Part shown: piece after piece, positions 15,032 to 22,782 of the stretch
Position numbering within the stretch: the stretch's first letter is position 1
Layout: each line of letters begins with the position of its first letter
Assembly (NCBI GenBank): GCA_023391425.1
Contig: JAEWAX010000121.1
Coordinates: 1-24,949, forward strand
Reading direction: 5' to 3'
Origin: Bacillota bacterium
GTDB taxonomy: Bacteria; Bacillota; Clostridia; Acetivibrionales; DSM-1351
Length of the DNA: 24,949 nucleotides
Program-made: the position numbers and the translations under genes
The notes under the pieces: generated by a model
Database searches by the model: none
Told to the model about the DNA's origin: nothing
What the model saw: only the letters and a program-made list of their open reading frames with translations

Positions 15032-15082
15032 CATGTTAAAACATATTACATGTTAAAACATATTACATGTTAAAACATATTA
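15032..15082 (+). repeat. Three perfect 17-bp tandem repeats
   Basis: CATGTTAAAACATATTA occurs three times head to tail (15032-15048, 15049-15065, 15066-15082) with no mismatch. Each unit contains the inverted repeat ATGTT-AA-AACAT. They lie between the queH stop and its terminator. Confidence 0.95.
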
Positions 15083-15090
15083 AATGAACG

Positions 15091-15131
15091 AAGCCGTATA
15101 AGATAGAGTTTTCTATTGTATACGGCTTTTA
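15091..15131 (+). terminator. Terminator of the ruvCAB-queH cluster
   Basis: Stem AAGCCGTATA (15091-15100) with TATACGGCTT (15119-15128), inner pairs AGATAGA/TCTAT, then TTTTAT. Confidence 0.85.
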
Positions 15132-15219
15132 TAGTGTTACATTTGTTTCCAATGCATTACAATGTATTGCATTTACTTCCATTGATAGACCGTAGTCTTA
15201 CTAGTAGCTTACAAATATA

Positions 15220-15288
15220 TTACACTTATTTTAAAACTACTGTAATTAGCTTTTTATTCCTTAAACAAATAGTATACTAAAGTAAAAT
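15220..15288 (+). promoter_or_regulatory. Promoter block of the first amidase gene
   Basis: The -10 TATACT is at 15273-15278 within AAACAAATAGTATA. The block from TTACACTTA (15220) aligns without gaps to the block at 16896, upstream of the second amidase. Shared parts are TTACA, TTTAAAA, TAAT, GCTTTT and AAACAAATAGTATA. No good -35 is present, so an activator or an alternative sigma factor is possible. Nothing else stands out in 15132-15219. Confidence 0.55.
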
Positions 15289-15374
15289 AATAGGATGCAA
15301 AGAGGTCAAAAGCATTGAACTAAAGTCATGGAAAGGATTTCCGGGACACGGATGATTCAGGAGGAAAACAAAAG

Positions 15375-16808
15375 ATGAAAAAATTAGTACTAGCATTGAT
15401 TATGATTTTAAGCGTAATAACAGTTTTTTCAACAGTAACATCTGCTGCACAGCAACAAATAAGTATAATTGTAAATGAAACTAAAATTAATTTTCCAGAC
15501 GCACAGCCATTTATTGACTCAAATGGACGAACACAAGCACCAGCAAAGTTTATTGGTGAAGAACTGGGTGCAGTAGTCTCCTGGAACAGTAAAGAACAAA
15601 AAGCTGTGTTTACCTTAGAAGACAAAATATTGGTACTCAATATTGGGAAAAAGGAATATGTGATAGATGGTGAAACGAAGCAGATGGACACAACTGCCAC
15701 ACTAAAGGATGGAAGAACCTTTGTGCCAGCAAGGTACATAGCTGAAGCGTTTGGGGCTGATATAAAGTGGAATGAGGCAGCTAGAACGGTCTATATTAGT
15801 AAGAGCAAAACATCAGTACCACAAGAGCCAATCAAGGAAGATAGTAACGTAACTACTGAACCCGCAATAACAGTTGAACCTCCAATTACTATAATAAAAC
15901 CTACAAATGTTAATTTGTCTTATGTTGATAACTTTGACAGAGTATATTTTTCATTAAAAGGAATTAAATTGGCCAGTGTTGGTTCTAAAATAACAAACTA
16001 CTTTACAGAGAAATACGATACTGAAAATAACAAATATACTATTATAATTCCTTCAGACTCGGGCATAAGTCTTGCTGATAAAACTTTTAATATTAACAAT
16101 TCACAGGTAAGTACAATTGAAATTTATAAAGACAAAGAAACAAGTAATACTAAAATAGTATTTAATACGAAAAAAAAGTTTAAATTTTATATATCTTATA
16201 ATGAAAAACTCAATCAGACTGAAATTAATTTATTAACACCAGCAAAAGATAATGAAAAATTAGTAGTTATTGACGCTGGTCATGGGGACATAGACCCTGG
16301 AGCAACTAGTAATTCTGTATATGAAAAGGATATAAACTTAGCAATAGCACTGAAATTGGAAACTCTACTTAAGGAAAAGAATATTAAAACATTTATGCTT
16401 CGTCAGGATGATACTTTCGTAGGACTATATGACAGAGCATATATTGCAAATTCTTTGAATGCATCACTTTTTATCTCTATTCACAACAATGCTATTGATA
16501 ATAGTAAGACAAGAGGAACAGAGACACTATATAATCCTAAAACGCCTGGAGACACTTCCTTTGCAGGACAAGAGTTTGCAAAGATTGTTCAAGATTCATT
16601 AATCAGTAAGCTTTCTTCAGTTAATAGGAAAACTGTAGAAAGAAAAGGACTTGTTGTTTTGAAGTACACAAAAATGCCGGCTTGCCTCGCTGAGATAGGT
16701 TTTTTAACAAATGCTACTGAGTTAATGAATCTATGTAACCAATCATACCAACAAAAAGTAGCAGAAGCTTTATGTGAGGGAGTAATCAAATCCTTGGAAT
16801 CATTATAA
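15375..16808 (+). CDS. Secreted N-acetylmuramoyl-L-alanine amidase (Amidase_3) with copper-amine-oxidase-N-like domain
   Basis: Cleaves the amide bond between muramic acid and the stem peptide in peptidoglycan. A 477-residue exported protein: signal peptide 1-24 (TSAA), a copper amine oxidase N-terminal-type domain (about 28-143, two PAKFIGEELGA/PARYIAEAFGA repeats), a Pro/Thr linker (148-175), an AMIN-like beta domain (about 178-288) and a zinc amidase_3 domain (296-477). Zinc ligands H303 (DAGHG), E317 and H370 (SIHNN), plus catalytic E440 (LAEIGF), are all present. The SD AGGAGG (15359-15364) is 10 bases from the ATG. Its paralogue lies 238 bases downstream, and they share promoter sequence. 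Sporulation or cell-separation roles are plausible but untested. Confidence 0.92.
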   Translation: MKKLVLALIMILSVITVFSTVTSAAQQQISIIVNETKINFPDAQPFIDSNGRTQAPAKFIGEELGAVVSWNSKEQKAVFTLEDKILVLNIGKKEYVIDGETKQMDTTATLKDGRTFVPARYIAEAFGADIKWNEAARTVYISKSKTSVPQEPIKEDSNVTTEPAITVEPPITIIKPTNVNLSYVDNFDRVYFSLKGIKLASVGSKITNYFTEKYDTENNKYTIIIPSDSGISLADKTFNINNSQVSTIEIYKDKETSNTKIVFNTKKKFKFYISYNEKLNQTEINLLTPAKDNEKLVVIDAGHGDIDPGATSNSVYEKDINLAIALKLETLLKEKNIKTFMLRQDDTFVGLYDRAYIANSLNASLFISIHNNAIDNSKTRGTETLYNPKTPGDTSFAGQEFAKIVQDSLISKLSSVNRKTVERKGLVVLKYTKMPACLAEIGFLTNATELMNLCNQSYQQKVAEALCEGVIKSLESL

Positions 16809-16895
16809 TTTAATTATTTATTTTTTATCCAACCGTGATATATTTATACTGCACATGCGTTCTTGATACTTTTTGCCATTATTTTTACAAAAAGG

Positions 16896-16960
16896 TTACA
16901 TTTACTTTAAAATTGTTATAATCTGCTTTTATTACAGGAAACAAATAGTATAATGTAAAT
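16896..16960 (+). promoter_or_regulatory. Promoter block of the second amidase gene
   Basis: TATAAT (16949-16954) in AAACAAATAGTATAAT. It sits at the same 53-base offset from TTACA (16896) as in the block at 15220, and the two align without gaps. After the -10 the two leaders diverge, because this one carries a repeat remnant. Confidence 0.6.
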
Positions 16961-16969
16961 AGAAATTGT

Positions 16970-17020
16970 ATCTTGGGTAATAGTGCTGTTTGCAGGATAT
17001 TAGCGGTGGTAGACATCGTT
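16970..17020 (-). repeat. Dispersed structured repeat, copy 6 (decayed core)
   Basis: Read on the minus strand: opening TTAACGATGTCTACCACCGCT (the final T pairs with nothing), then a degraded second half CAGCACTATTACCCAAGAT, where other copies have AGCGGCGCTACGACCCTGGAT-like sequence. No hairpin module follows. It lies inside the predicted leader of the second amidase gene, antisense to it. Confidence 0.7.
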
Positions 17021-17046
17021 AAAAGGTAAATTTTACGGGGTGACAA

Positions 17047-18924
17047 ATGATAAAAAAAGTAAATGTGAAAAAAACAATGATTTTCATTTTAATGCTTTGT
17101 TGTATTCTAATTTCTCAAAATACAGTATTTGCAGCACAAGCATTAAAATTAAGTTATGATGGTAAGACAGTAAAATATTCTGGAATTACATATAAGATTA
17201 GTATTGATAACAAAGAAGTTAATACAGACTTTCCAGGAATAGTTTTTAATAATGTAACAATGGTTCCATTGAGAGCTGTGTTTGAACAGCTAGGTGGAAC
17301 AGTTATATGGAACAGTAAAACTCAATTGATGGATATTACATATAATGAATTTAAGCTGCAATTCAAAAACAATGACACAAAAGTAAATTTCAATGGACAA
17401 ATCATTAAGCTTAATGCACCTGCAAAGAAGATTAATGATAGATTACTTGTGCCGACTGATTTTTTCAAAAATCTTCAAGATACTACTTTAGCAATAGACA
17501 ATAAAGCTAAGTCAATAAATATATCCCAAATTAGTTCACTCAAAGATGTACTCAGTGAAACTTCTAATGGCAAAGATATTATTACAATAAAAGTAAACAA
17601 CCCTAAGGGCATTGAGTCATATCGACTAACAAACCCAAATAGAATAGTTGTTGATTTGAAAAATGTTAAAACTGACAAAGTCCAACCAATTATAACAAAT
17701 TTGAGCCTTGTAAGTGGTATAGATATTTCGGCTATAGAACCCAATTTAACTAGAGTAACAATAAATCTTCAAGGAATGGAAAATTTCTCTGTAAACAAGC
17801 TAACGGGTGGATGCAAAATTACTATAACGAAGCCAATAAATGCTGAATTGTCTTATGTAAATAACTTTGATAGAGTTTATTTTTCCTTGAAAAACATTAA
17901 TCTGGCTAGTGTTAGTTCTACGATAGTAAACCACTTTACTGAATCCTATGATTTGGAAAACAACAAATATACCATTACTATTCCCGCAAGCTCACCGATA
18001 AGTCTTCAACAGGAAACTATCAGTATTAATGACTCTTTAGTAAATAATATTGAAATAAATAGAGATATGGAAACTAGTGATACCAATATAGTGTTTCATA
18101 CTAAAAAGGAATTCAAATTTTATACATCCTATAATGAAAAACGAGAGCAGACTGAAATAAATTTATTAACACCTGCAAAAGATGATGAGCAATTAGTGGT
18201 TATTGACGCAGGACATGGGGGGTTAGACCCAGGTACAGTTGGTAACTCTGTAAAAGAAAAAGACGTGAACTTAGCTATCGCATTAAAGCTCGAAGCACTG
18301 CTCAAGGCAAAGAATATTAAATCATTTATGCTTCGTCAGGATGACACTTTTGTAGGACTATATGACAGACCATATATCGCAAATGCATTGAATGCAACAC
18401 TATTTCTAAGTATTCACAATAATGGTATTGATAATAATAAAGTAAGTGGAACTGAAACTTTATATTTTCCTGAAAAGGCTGGAGATACTTCTTTTACAGG
18501 GCAAAAATTTGCAAAACTAATTCAAGATTTATTAATAAATAATCTTAAATCAGTTAATAGGAAAACTGTTGCGAGACCTGGACTTGTAGTATTAAAGTAC
18601 GCAAAAATGCCATCTGCGCTTGCCGAAATAGGGTTTGTAACAAATAAAAATGAAGCAAAGAATTTACAAAGTGAAGCATATCAACAAAAAACGGCACAAG
18701 CTTTATGTGATGCAATTGTTCCAGCCTTGGAGCAAATAAAGTCAGAGAAAGAAGCAAGTGCTGCTAAAGAGCCAGAGAGCAGCACAAGTACGACTATAGA
18801 GCAGGAAGGTTATCTAGAGCAAGAAAGTAATAACAGTAATAGTCTTGAGCAAGAAAACAATACAAGCGCTGATATAAAGCTAGATACGAATGAAGGCGCC
18901 GATTCTGATTCACAGATTGATTGA
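17047..18924 (+). CDS. Secreted N-acetylmuramoyl-L-alanine amidase with AMIN domains and acidic tail
   Basis: A 625-residue paralogue of the preceding amidase. Signal peptide 1-30 (VFAA), a copper amine oxidase N-like domain (36-160), a full AMIN domain (about 165-262), a second AMIN-like domain (265-375) closely matching the neighbour's, and a zinc amidase_3 domain (383-562). H390, E404, H457 and catalytic E527 are intact. The C-terminal 60 residues are Glu/Ser/Asn-rich with an EQE(N/S) repeat, and are absent from the neighbour. The ATG at 17047 follows ACGGGGTG. The pair arose by duplication, with the promoter block copied too. gerM follows 86 bases later and may be cotranscribed. Confidence 0.92.
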   Translation: MIKKVNVKKTMIFILMLCCILISQNTVFAAQALKLSYDGKTVKYSGITYKISIDNKEVNTDFPGIVFNNVTMVPLRAVFEQLGGTVIWNSKTQLMDITYNEFKLQFKNNDTKVNFNGQIIKLNAPAKKINDRLLVPTDFFKNLQDTTLAIDNKAKSINISQISSLKDVLSETSNGKDIITIKVNNPKGIESYRLTNPNRIVVDLKNVKTDKVQPIITNLSLVSGIDISAIEPNLTRVTINLQGMENFSVNKLTGGCKITITKPINAELSYVNNFDRVYFSLKNINLASVSSTIVNHFTESYDLENNKYTITIPASSPISLQQETISINDSLVNNIEINRDMETSDTNIVFHTKKEFKFYTSYNEKREQTEINLLTPAKDDEQLVVIDAGHGGLDPGTVGNSVKEKDVNLAIALKLEALLKAKNIKSFMLRQDDTFVGLYDRPYIANALNATLFLSIHNNGIDNNKVSGTETLYFPEKAGDTSFTGQKFAKLIQDLLINNLKSVNRKTVARPGLVVLKYAKMPSALAEIGFVTNKNEAKNLQSEAYQQKTAQALCDAIVPALEQIKSEKEASAAKEPESSTSTTIEQEGYLEQESNNSNSLEQENNTSADIKLDTNEGADSDSQID

Positions 18925-19010
18925 GAACAATTCTTGGGAAATAATAAAGTATGAATATATAGTCTATAATTGTTTTATGGAAATTTTTACTAAAACGAGG
19001 AGGACTATAT

Positions 19011-20213
19011 ATGAAAAGGGTTGTCAGTATTGTGTTAGCAGTTATGCTTCTGACTACAGGATGCTCTTTTATCGGTCAGAAGGATACAAATGATTCAGAA
19101 ACAATTATACCAACAGAAGTACAAGTAGGGAATGAAGAGAGTACAGTTGCAAATGCCTCTATTGCTGAAAACACATCTGGAAGTTTAGATGCTACAGTTG
19201 CTGAATCGTCAAATTCAAACACGACAAATGATACATCATCAATATCTAATGGAGTAATAAGTAGTATTACTGATGATATAGAAAGCAATGAAAATGTTAT
19301 AGACAATGGCGTGGGAAAAGGTATAATTGCAAACTCTGGTAATAAAGATAGTGTTCTTGTAACACTGTATTACAGAAATAAAGAAGGATTGCTTGTCCCG
19401 GTGACAAGGAAAGTTATGAAGCAAGAGGGTTTGGCTAAAGCGGCTATAAATGGCTTAGTGGATGAGGCAATTACTAGAGAACAGTTGGACTATTATGGAC
19501 TTTATCCTGTATTGCCTCAGGGAACAAAGATAAAAGGTATGAGTATTAAGAATGGAAATGCTATTATAGACTTCTCTAAAGAACTCTTGAACATATCAAC
19601 CCAGAAAGATGAACAAATGGCGGTTTCTTCTATTGTTTATACCTTAACAGGGTTTAAAACAATTTCAAATGTTAGTATAAGAGTTGACGGAAAGACAATT
19701 AATAAACTTAATAATGGTACTGATTTATCTGAAATAAGAAATAGAAATAATACTTATATTAATGCACAGGAAATGCAGCTCAAAGAAGGTTATGTAAAAT
19801 GTGACCTATATTATATGACTTATGGGAGCGATGAGTTCAATTATTTAGTACCAGTATCAACGCAGATTGAAAAAACAGAGGATACCCAACTACCAATTGG
19901 GATGTTTGCTGAACTGAGCAAACAACCAACTGAATCTAAGTATTTTACTTCCTTTCCCAAAGATACAAAGTTACTTTCCTGTGACTGGCAGAATGGCTTA
20001 GCGATACTTGATTTTTCTTCACAGATTAGTAATTATGGTGGGTCTGAAAAAGAGAATAGCCTGTTAAATCAGATATATTATACTATTAATCAGCTAAAAG
20101 GAATTCAGAGGGTTAAAATATTGATAGATGGAAAAGAAACTACTTTGCCAGAAGGAACCGAAGTAGCAGTCTCAAAAAATCTACCAACAACTTTTAATCA
20201 GGTTATGGATTAA
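19011..20213 (+). CDS. gerM: GerMN-domain lipoprotein (spore germination/sporulation protein GerM)
   Basis: A 400-residue predicted lipoprotein. The lipobox TTGC places the acyl cysteine at 18, and a Ser/Asn/Thr-rich linker runs to about 110. Two GerMN domains follow (about 114-234 and 261-378), each ending with an IRVDGK or ILIDGK turn. In B. subtilis GerM is needed for sporulation and germination and helps assemble the SpoIIIA-SpoIIQ channel complex across the engulfing membranes. SD GAGGAGG (18997-19003). The downstream order rph-rdgB-ysnB is the same as in B. subtilis, supporting the assignment. A 213-base gap with hairpins separates it from rph. Confidence 0.9.
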   Translation: MKRVVSIVLAVMLLTTGCSFIGQKDTNDSETIIPTEVQVGNEESTVANASIAENTSGSLDATVAESSNSNTTNDTSSISNGVISSITDDIESNENVIDNGVGKGIIANSGNKDSVLVTLYYRNKEGLLVPVTRKVMKQEGLAKAAINGLVDEAITREQLDYYGLYPVLPQGTKIKGMSIKNGNAIIDFSKELLNISTQKDEQMAVSSIVYTLTGFKTISNVSIRVDGKTINKLNNGTDLSEIRNRNNTYINAQEMQLKEGYVKCDLYYMTYGSDEFNYLVPVSTQIEKTEDTQLPIGMFAELSKQPTESKYFTSFPKDTKLLSCDWQNGLAILDFSSQISNYGGSEKENSLLNQIYYTINQLKGIQRVKILIDGKETTLPEGTEVAVSKNLPTTFNQVMD

Positions 20214-20252
20214 CAAAAGAAATTTAGGATTTATATACAAAACTATTAACTT

Positions 20253-20334
20253 AAATGCTCTATATTTATCTAAATAGGCAGATGAATTATTAGAGCATTT
20301 GAGTTATTATTAACTTTAATAATAACTAGCTTTT
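20253..20334 (+). terminator. Two hairpins between gerM and rph, possible terminator or attenuator
   Basis: AAATGCTCTA (20253-20262) pairs with TAGAGCATTT (20291-20300). A second stem AGTTATTATTA (20302-20312) with TAATAATAACT (20317-20327) is followed by AGCTTTT. T runs are short, so termination would be partial at best. A 10-bp palindrome CCGTATACGG (20366-20375) lies further down, before the rph SD. Confidence 0.5.
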
Positions 20335-20426
20335 CAGTCAGTAGTTTGAGAACTTCACACTAACGCCGTATACGGTGCTAAATGCAAATTTATTATAAGT
20401 CATTTTGAACTAATGGAGGCATTATC

Positions 20427-21140
20427 TTGAGACAAGATGGAAGAAATAATTCACAGCTCAGGCCAGTAAAAATAACAAGAAATTATATAAAGCATGCAGA
20501 GGGTTCTGCTCTTATTGAGGTAGGGGACACAAAGGTAATATGTACTGCTTCAGTAGAAGAAAGAATTCCTCCATTTAAGAAAGAATCCGGAGAGGGATGG
20601 GTAACAGCTGAATATGCTATGCTTCCTAGGGCAACAGGTGTAAGAAATGCAAGAGATATTTCTAAGCTAAAGCTTAATGGTAGAAGTCAAGAAATTCAAC
20701 GTTTGATAGGTAGATCACTCAGAACAATAGTTAACCTTAAGCTCTTAGGTGAGAGAACAATTACTATTGATTGTGATGTAATTCAGGCAGATGGCGGAAC
20801 TAGGACTGCTTCTATTACAGGAAGTTATATTGCACTAGTTGATGCATGTCAGAAATTAATAGATAATGGATTGATTTCAAGAATGCCAGTTGTTGGCTTT
20901 GTAGCTGCAACAAGTGTCGGTGTCGTAAATGGTGAAGAGATTCTTGACCTTTGCTATGTTGAGGATAGTGCTGCAGAGGTTGATATGAATGTAATAATGT
21001 CTGATAAAGGTGAATTTATTGAAATTCAGGCAACAGGAGAGAAAAAGAGTTTTAGCAAAAAGCAACTAGATGTTCTATTAGACTTGGCACAATCAGGTAT
21101 AGAGGAACTAATACAGCTTCAAAAGGATGTCTTAAAATAA
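20427..21140 (+). CDS. rph: Ribonuclease PH
   Basis: Phosphorolytic 3'-5' exoribonuclease that trims tRNA 3' ends. The 237-residue length is standard. The opening MRQDGR with LRPVKI is typical. Conserved parts include EYAMLPRATG, GRSQEIQRLIGRSLR (phosphate-binding arginine), CDVIQADGGTRTASITG and the LDLCYVEDSAAEVDMNV acidic active-site segment. Start is TTG at 20427, with GGAGG (20415-20419) 7 bases before. It is followed 28 bases later by rdgB. Confidence 0.96.
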   Translation: MRQDGRNNSQLRPVKITRNYIKHAEGSALIEVGDTKVICTASVEERIPPFKKESGEGWVTAEYAMLPRATGVRNARDISKLKLNGRSQEIQRLIGRSLRTIVNLKLLGERTITIDCDVIQADGGTRTASITGSYIALVDACQKLIDNGLISRMPVVGFVAATSVGVVNGEEILDLCYVEDSAAEVDMNVIMSDKGEFIEIQATGEKKSFSKKQLDVLLDLAQSGIEELIQLQKDVLK

Positions 21141-21168
21141 TTGAGATGATTTTTTAGGGAGATAATAA

Positions 21169-21762
21169 ATGGAAAAGCTAGTAGTAGCTACAAAGAACAA
21201 GGGGAAGATTGTAGAAATAAAAAAAGTCTTGTCAAATATACCTTTTGATGTTGTAACTATGAGCGACTTGGGTATAAATATCGATGTTGACGAAGATGGA
21301 ACTACCTTTGAAGAGAACTCAATGAAGAAGGCAAAGGAAATATGCAGGTTATCACATACTATTGTTATGGCTGATGACTCAGGCCTTGAGGTTGATTTCT
21401 TAAATGGCGCTCCAGGAATATATTCAGCTCGGTTTGGTGGTCCTGAAGCGACTGATATGGATAAAAATGAAAAGCTCTTAAATATGCTAAAGGATGTACC
21501 CTTTGAGCAGAGAACAGCGAGATTTGTTTGTGCAATCGCAATTGCATTTCCTGACGGAAGATCTTTTGTTGTTCGAGATACTTGTGAAGGCTTTATCGGT
21601 TTTGAATGCAAAGGAGACAATGGATTTGGTTATGATCCACTTTTCTATATGCAGCAATATGAAAAAACTATGGCGGAATTATCAATTGATATTAAGAACG
21701 AGATAAGTCATCGAGCAAAGGCTTTGAAAAAGATGGCAGATAAAATCGTGGGTTATTTGTAG
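21169..21762 (+). CDS. rdgB: XTP/dITP diphosphatase (RdgB/HAM1, YsnA)
   Basis: House-cleaning enzyme that hydrolyses dITP, XTP and related nucleotides to monophosphates, keeping them out of DNA and RNA. A 197-residue protein: ATKNKGKIVEIK near the start (substrate loop), FEENSMKKA, the catalytic ADDSGLEVDFLNGAPGIYS region, FGYDPLF and the C-terminal SHRAKAL motif. All are family hallmarks. The SD AGGGAGA precedes the ATG. Tight spacing with rph and ysnB suggests one transcript. Confidence 0.96.
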   Translation: MEKLVVATKNKGKIVEIKKVLSNIPFDVVTMSDLGINIDVDEDGTTFEENSMKKAKEICRLSHTIVMADDSGLEVDFLNGAPGIYSARFGGPEATDMDKNEKLLNMLKDVPFEQRTARFVCAIAIAFPDGRSFVVRDTCEGFIGFECKGDNGFGYDPLFYMQQYEKTMAELSIDIKNEISHRAKALKKMADKIVGYL

Positions 21763-21823
21763 AATTAAAAGATTCATCAGATAGACAAAGACAGCGGTTT
21801 TGGTTCTATGGGGGAATGACATA

Positions 21824-22303
21824 ATGAAAGTGCTTGTAATAAGTGACACTCACGGTTACATTTATAATGCAAAAAAAGCAATAGATAGAAATCCAGAAAT
21901 TGAAATGATAATACATCTTGGGGATTATTACAAAGATGCAGTGCAATTGAGTCAATTATATCCAAATATTAAATTTGAATATGTTTATGGAAACTGCGAT
22001 TTTGGTGTTGGAGCTGTTTCTGCAGAAAAGACTATTGAGATTGAGGGCAAGAAGATATTTATTACTCATGGTCATAGGTATTCAGTTAAGTGGGATTATA
22101 ACCGTATTTTATCACAGGCTGAGATTGAGAATGCAGAGGTAATTTTGTTTGGACATACGCATATAGCAGTTGTTGATAATGAAAAAAATATTCTAATTGT
22201 AAACCCAGGAAGTATTAGCGAATCTCGAAGCAGTAGTTCAGAGTCATATGCAATTATGGAATTTGAGGAAGATAACATAAAGACTGATATTTTTTACGTT
22301 TAG
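21824..22303 (+). CDS. ysnB: YfcE/YsnB-type metallophosphoesterase
   Basis: A 159-residue calcineurin-like phosphodiesterase of the MJ0936/YfcE family. The five metal-binding blocks are complete: SDTHG (D8, H10), HLGDY, GNCD, THGH and GHTH. Members hydrolyse phosphodiesters in vitro; the natural substrate is unclear. The start at 21824 gives the usual MKVLVISDTHG opening, with GGGGG (21810-21814) upstream; a TTG at 21800 would lie before that site. Last gene of the gerM-rph-rdgB-ysnB group. No clear terminator is seen before the tRNA promoter. Nothing but AT-rich sequence is seen in 22304-22422. Confidence 0.9.
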   Translation: MKVLVISDTHGYIYNAKKAIDRNPEIEMIIHLGDYYKDAVQLSQLYPNIKFEYVYGNCDFGVGAVSAEKTIEIEGKKIFITHGHRYSVKWDYNRILSQAEIENAEVILFGHTHIAVVDNEKNILIVNPGSISESRSSSSESYAIMEFEEDNIKTDIFYV

Positions 22304-22422
22304 TTTATTAAATGAAATCGATGCATTGTGAAATGTAAAAGTCGGAAAAAATAAGTCTAATTTGGATATTAAAAGATGCAAAAAGATTATTAAAAAAAAG
22401 TAAAAAAAGCTGTAGAAAATGG

Positions 22423-22451
22423 TTGACAAAGTGGTAGGTTGCCTGTATAAT
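22423..22451 (+). promoter_or_regulatory. Consensus sigma-A promoter of the tRNA pair
   Basis: Perfect TTGACA (22423-22428), 17-base spacer and perfect TATAAT (22446-22451). It is the strongest promoter in the window, as expected for stable RNA. Confidence 0.93.
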
Positions 22452-22503
22452 ATTAAAAGTCAGCTGACGAAGTCTTGTAAAGCTGATATATAAAGTATTA
22501 TAT

Positions 22504-22577
22504 GCGGGTGTAGTTCAATGGTAGAACATCAGCCTTCCAAGCTGATTGCGTGGGTTCGATTCCCACTACCCGCTCCA
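22504..22577 (+). tRNA. tRNA-Gly (anticodon TCC)
   Basis: A 74-base gene with encoded CCA. Acceptor GCGGGTG pairs with TACCCGC (one G-U). The anticodon loop CTTCCAA reads GGA codons. The T-arm GGGTTCGATTCCC is complete. Confidence 0.96.
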
Positions 22578-22580
22578 TAT

Positions 22581-22657
<77 letters not shown>

Positions 22658-22664
22658 TATTAGG

Positions 22665-22700
22665 CGCTTGTGTTTTCTACAGAAAACACAAGCGTTTTTG
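22665..22700 (+). terminator. Terminator of the tRNA pair
   Basis: A 14-bp perfect stem (22665-22678 with 22681-22694), followed by TTTTTG and further T's. Confidence 0.93.
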
Positions 22701-22733
22701 TTTTAAACGCGAAGCGCCTTACGGGATATCAAA

Positions 22734-22762
22734 TTGTCAAGTTTATACTGCTTTGATATAAT
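22734..22762 (+). promoter_or_regulatory. Sigma-A promoter of the TerB_N/BrxD-like cassette
   Basis: TTGTCA (22734-22739), 17-base spacer and perfect TATAAT (22757-22762). Transcription would begin near 22769, almost at the SD AAGGTGG, so the leader is only about 14 nt. Confidence 0.8.
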
Positions 22763-22782
22763 AGGTGCAAAGGTGGTGTCGT

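Noticed and set aside
18890..19093. ORF bridging the amidase and gerM
   Set aside because: It overlaps both genes in another frame and lacks a ribosome site and family features.
22658..22760. Attachment site (tRNA-Arg 3' end duplication) for an island
   Set aside because: No second copy of the tRNA 3' end and no integrase are visible within the window.
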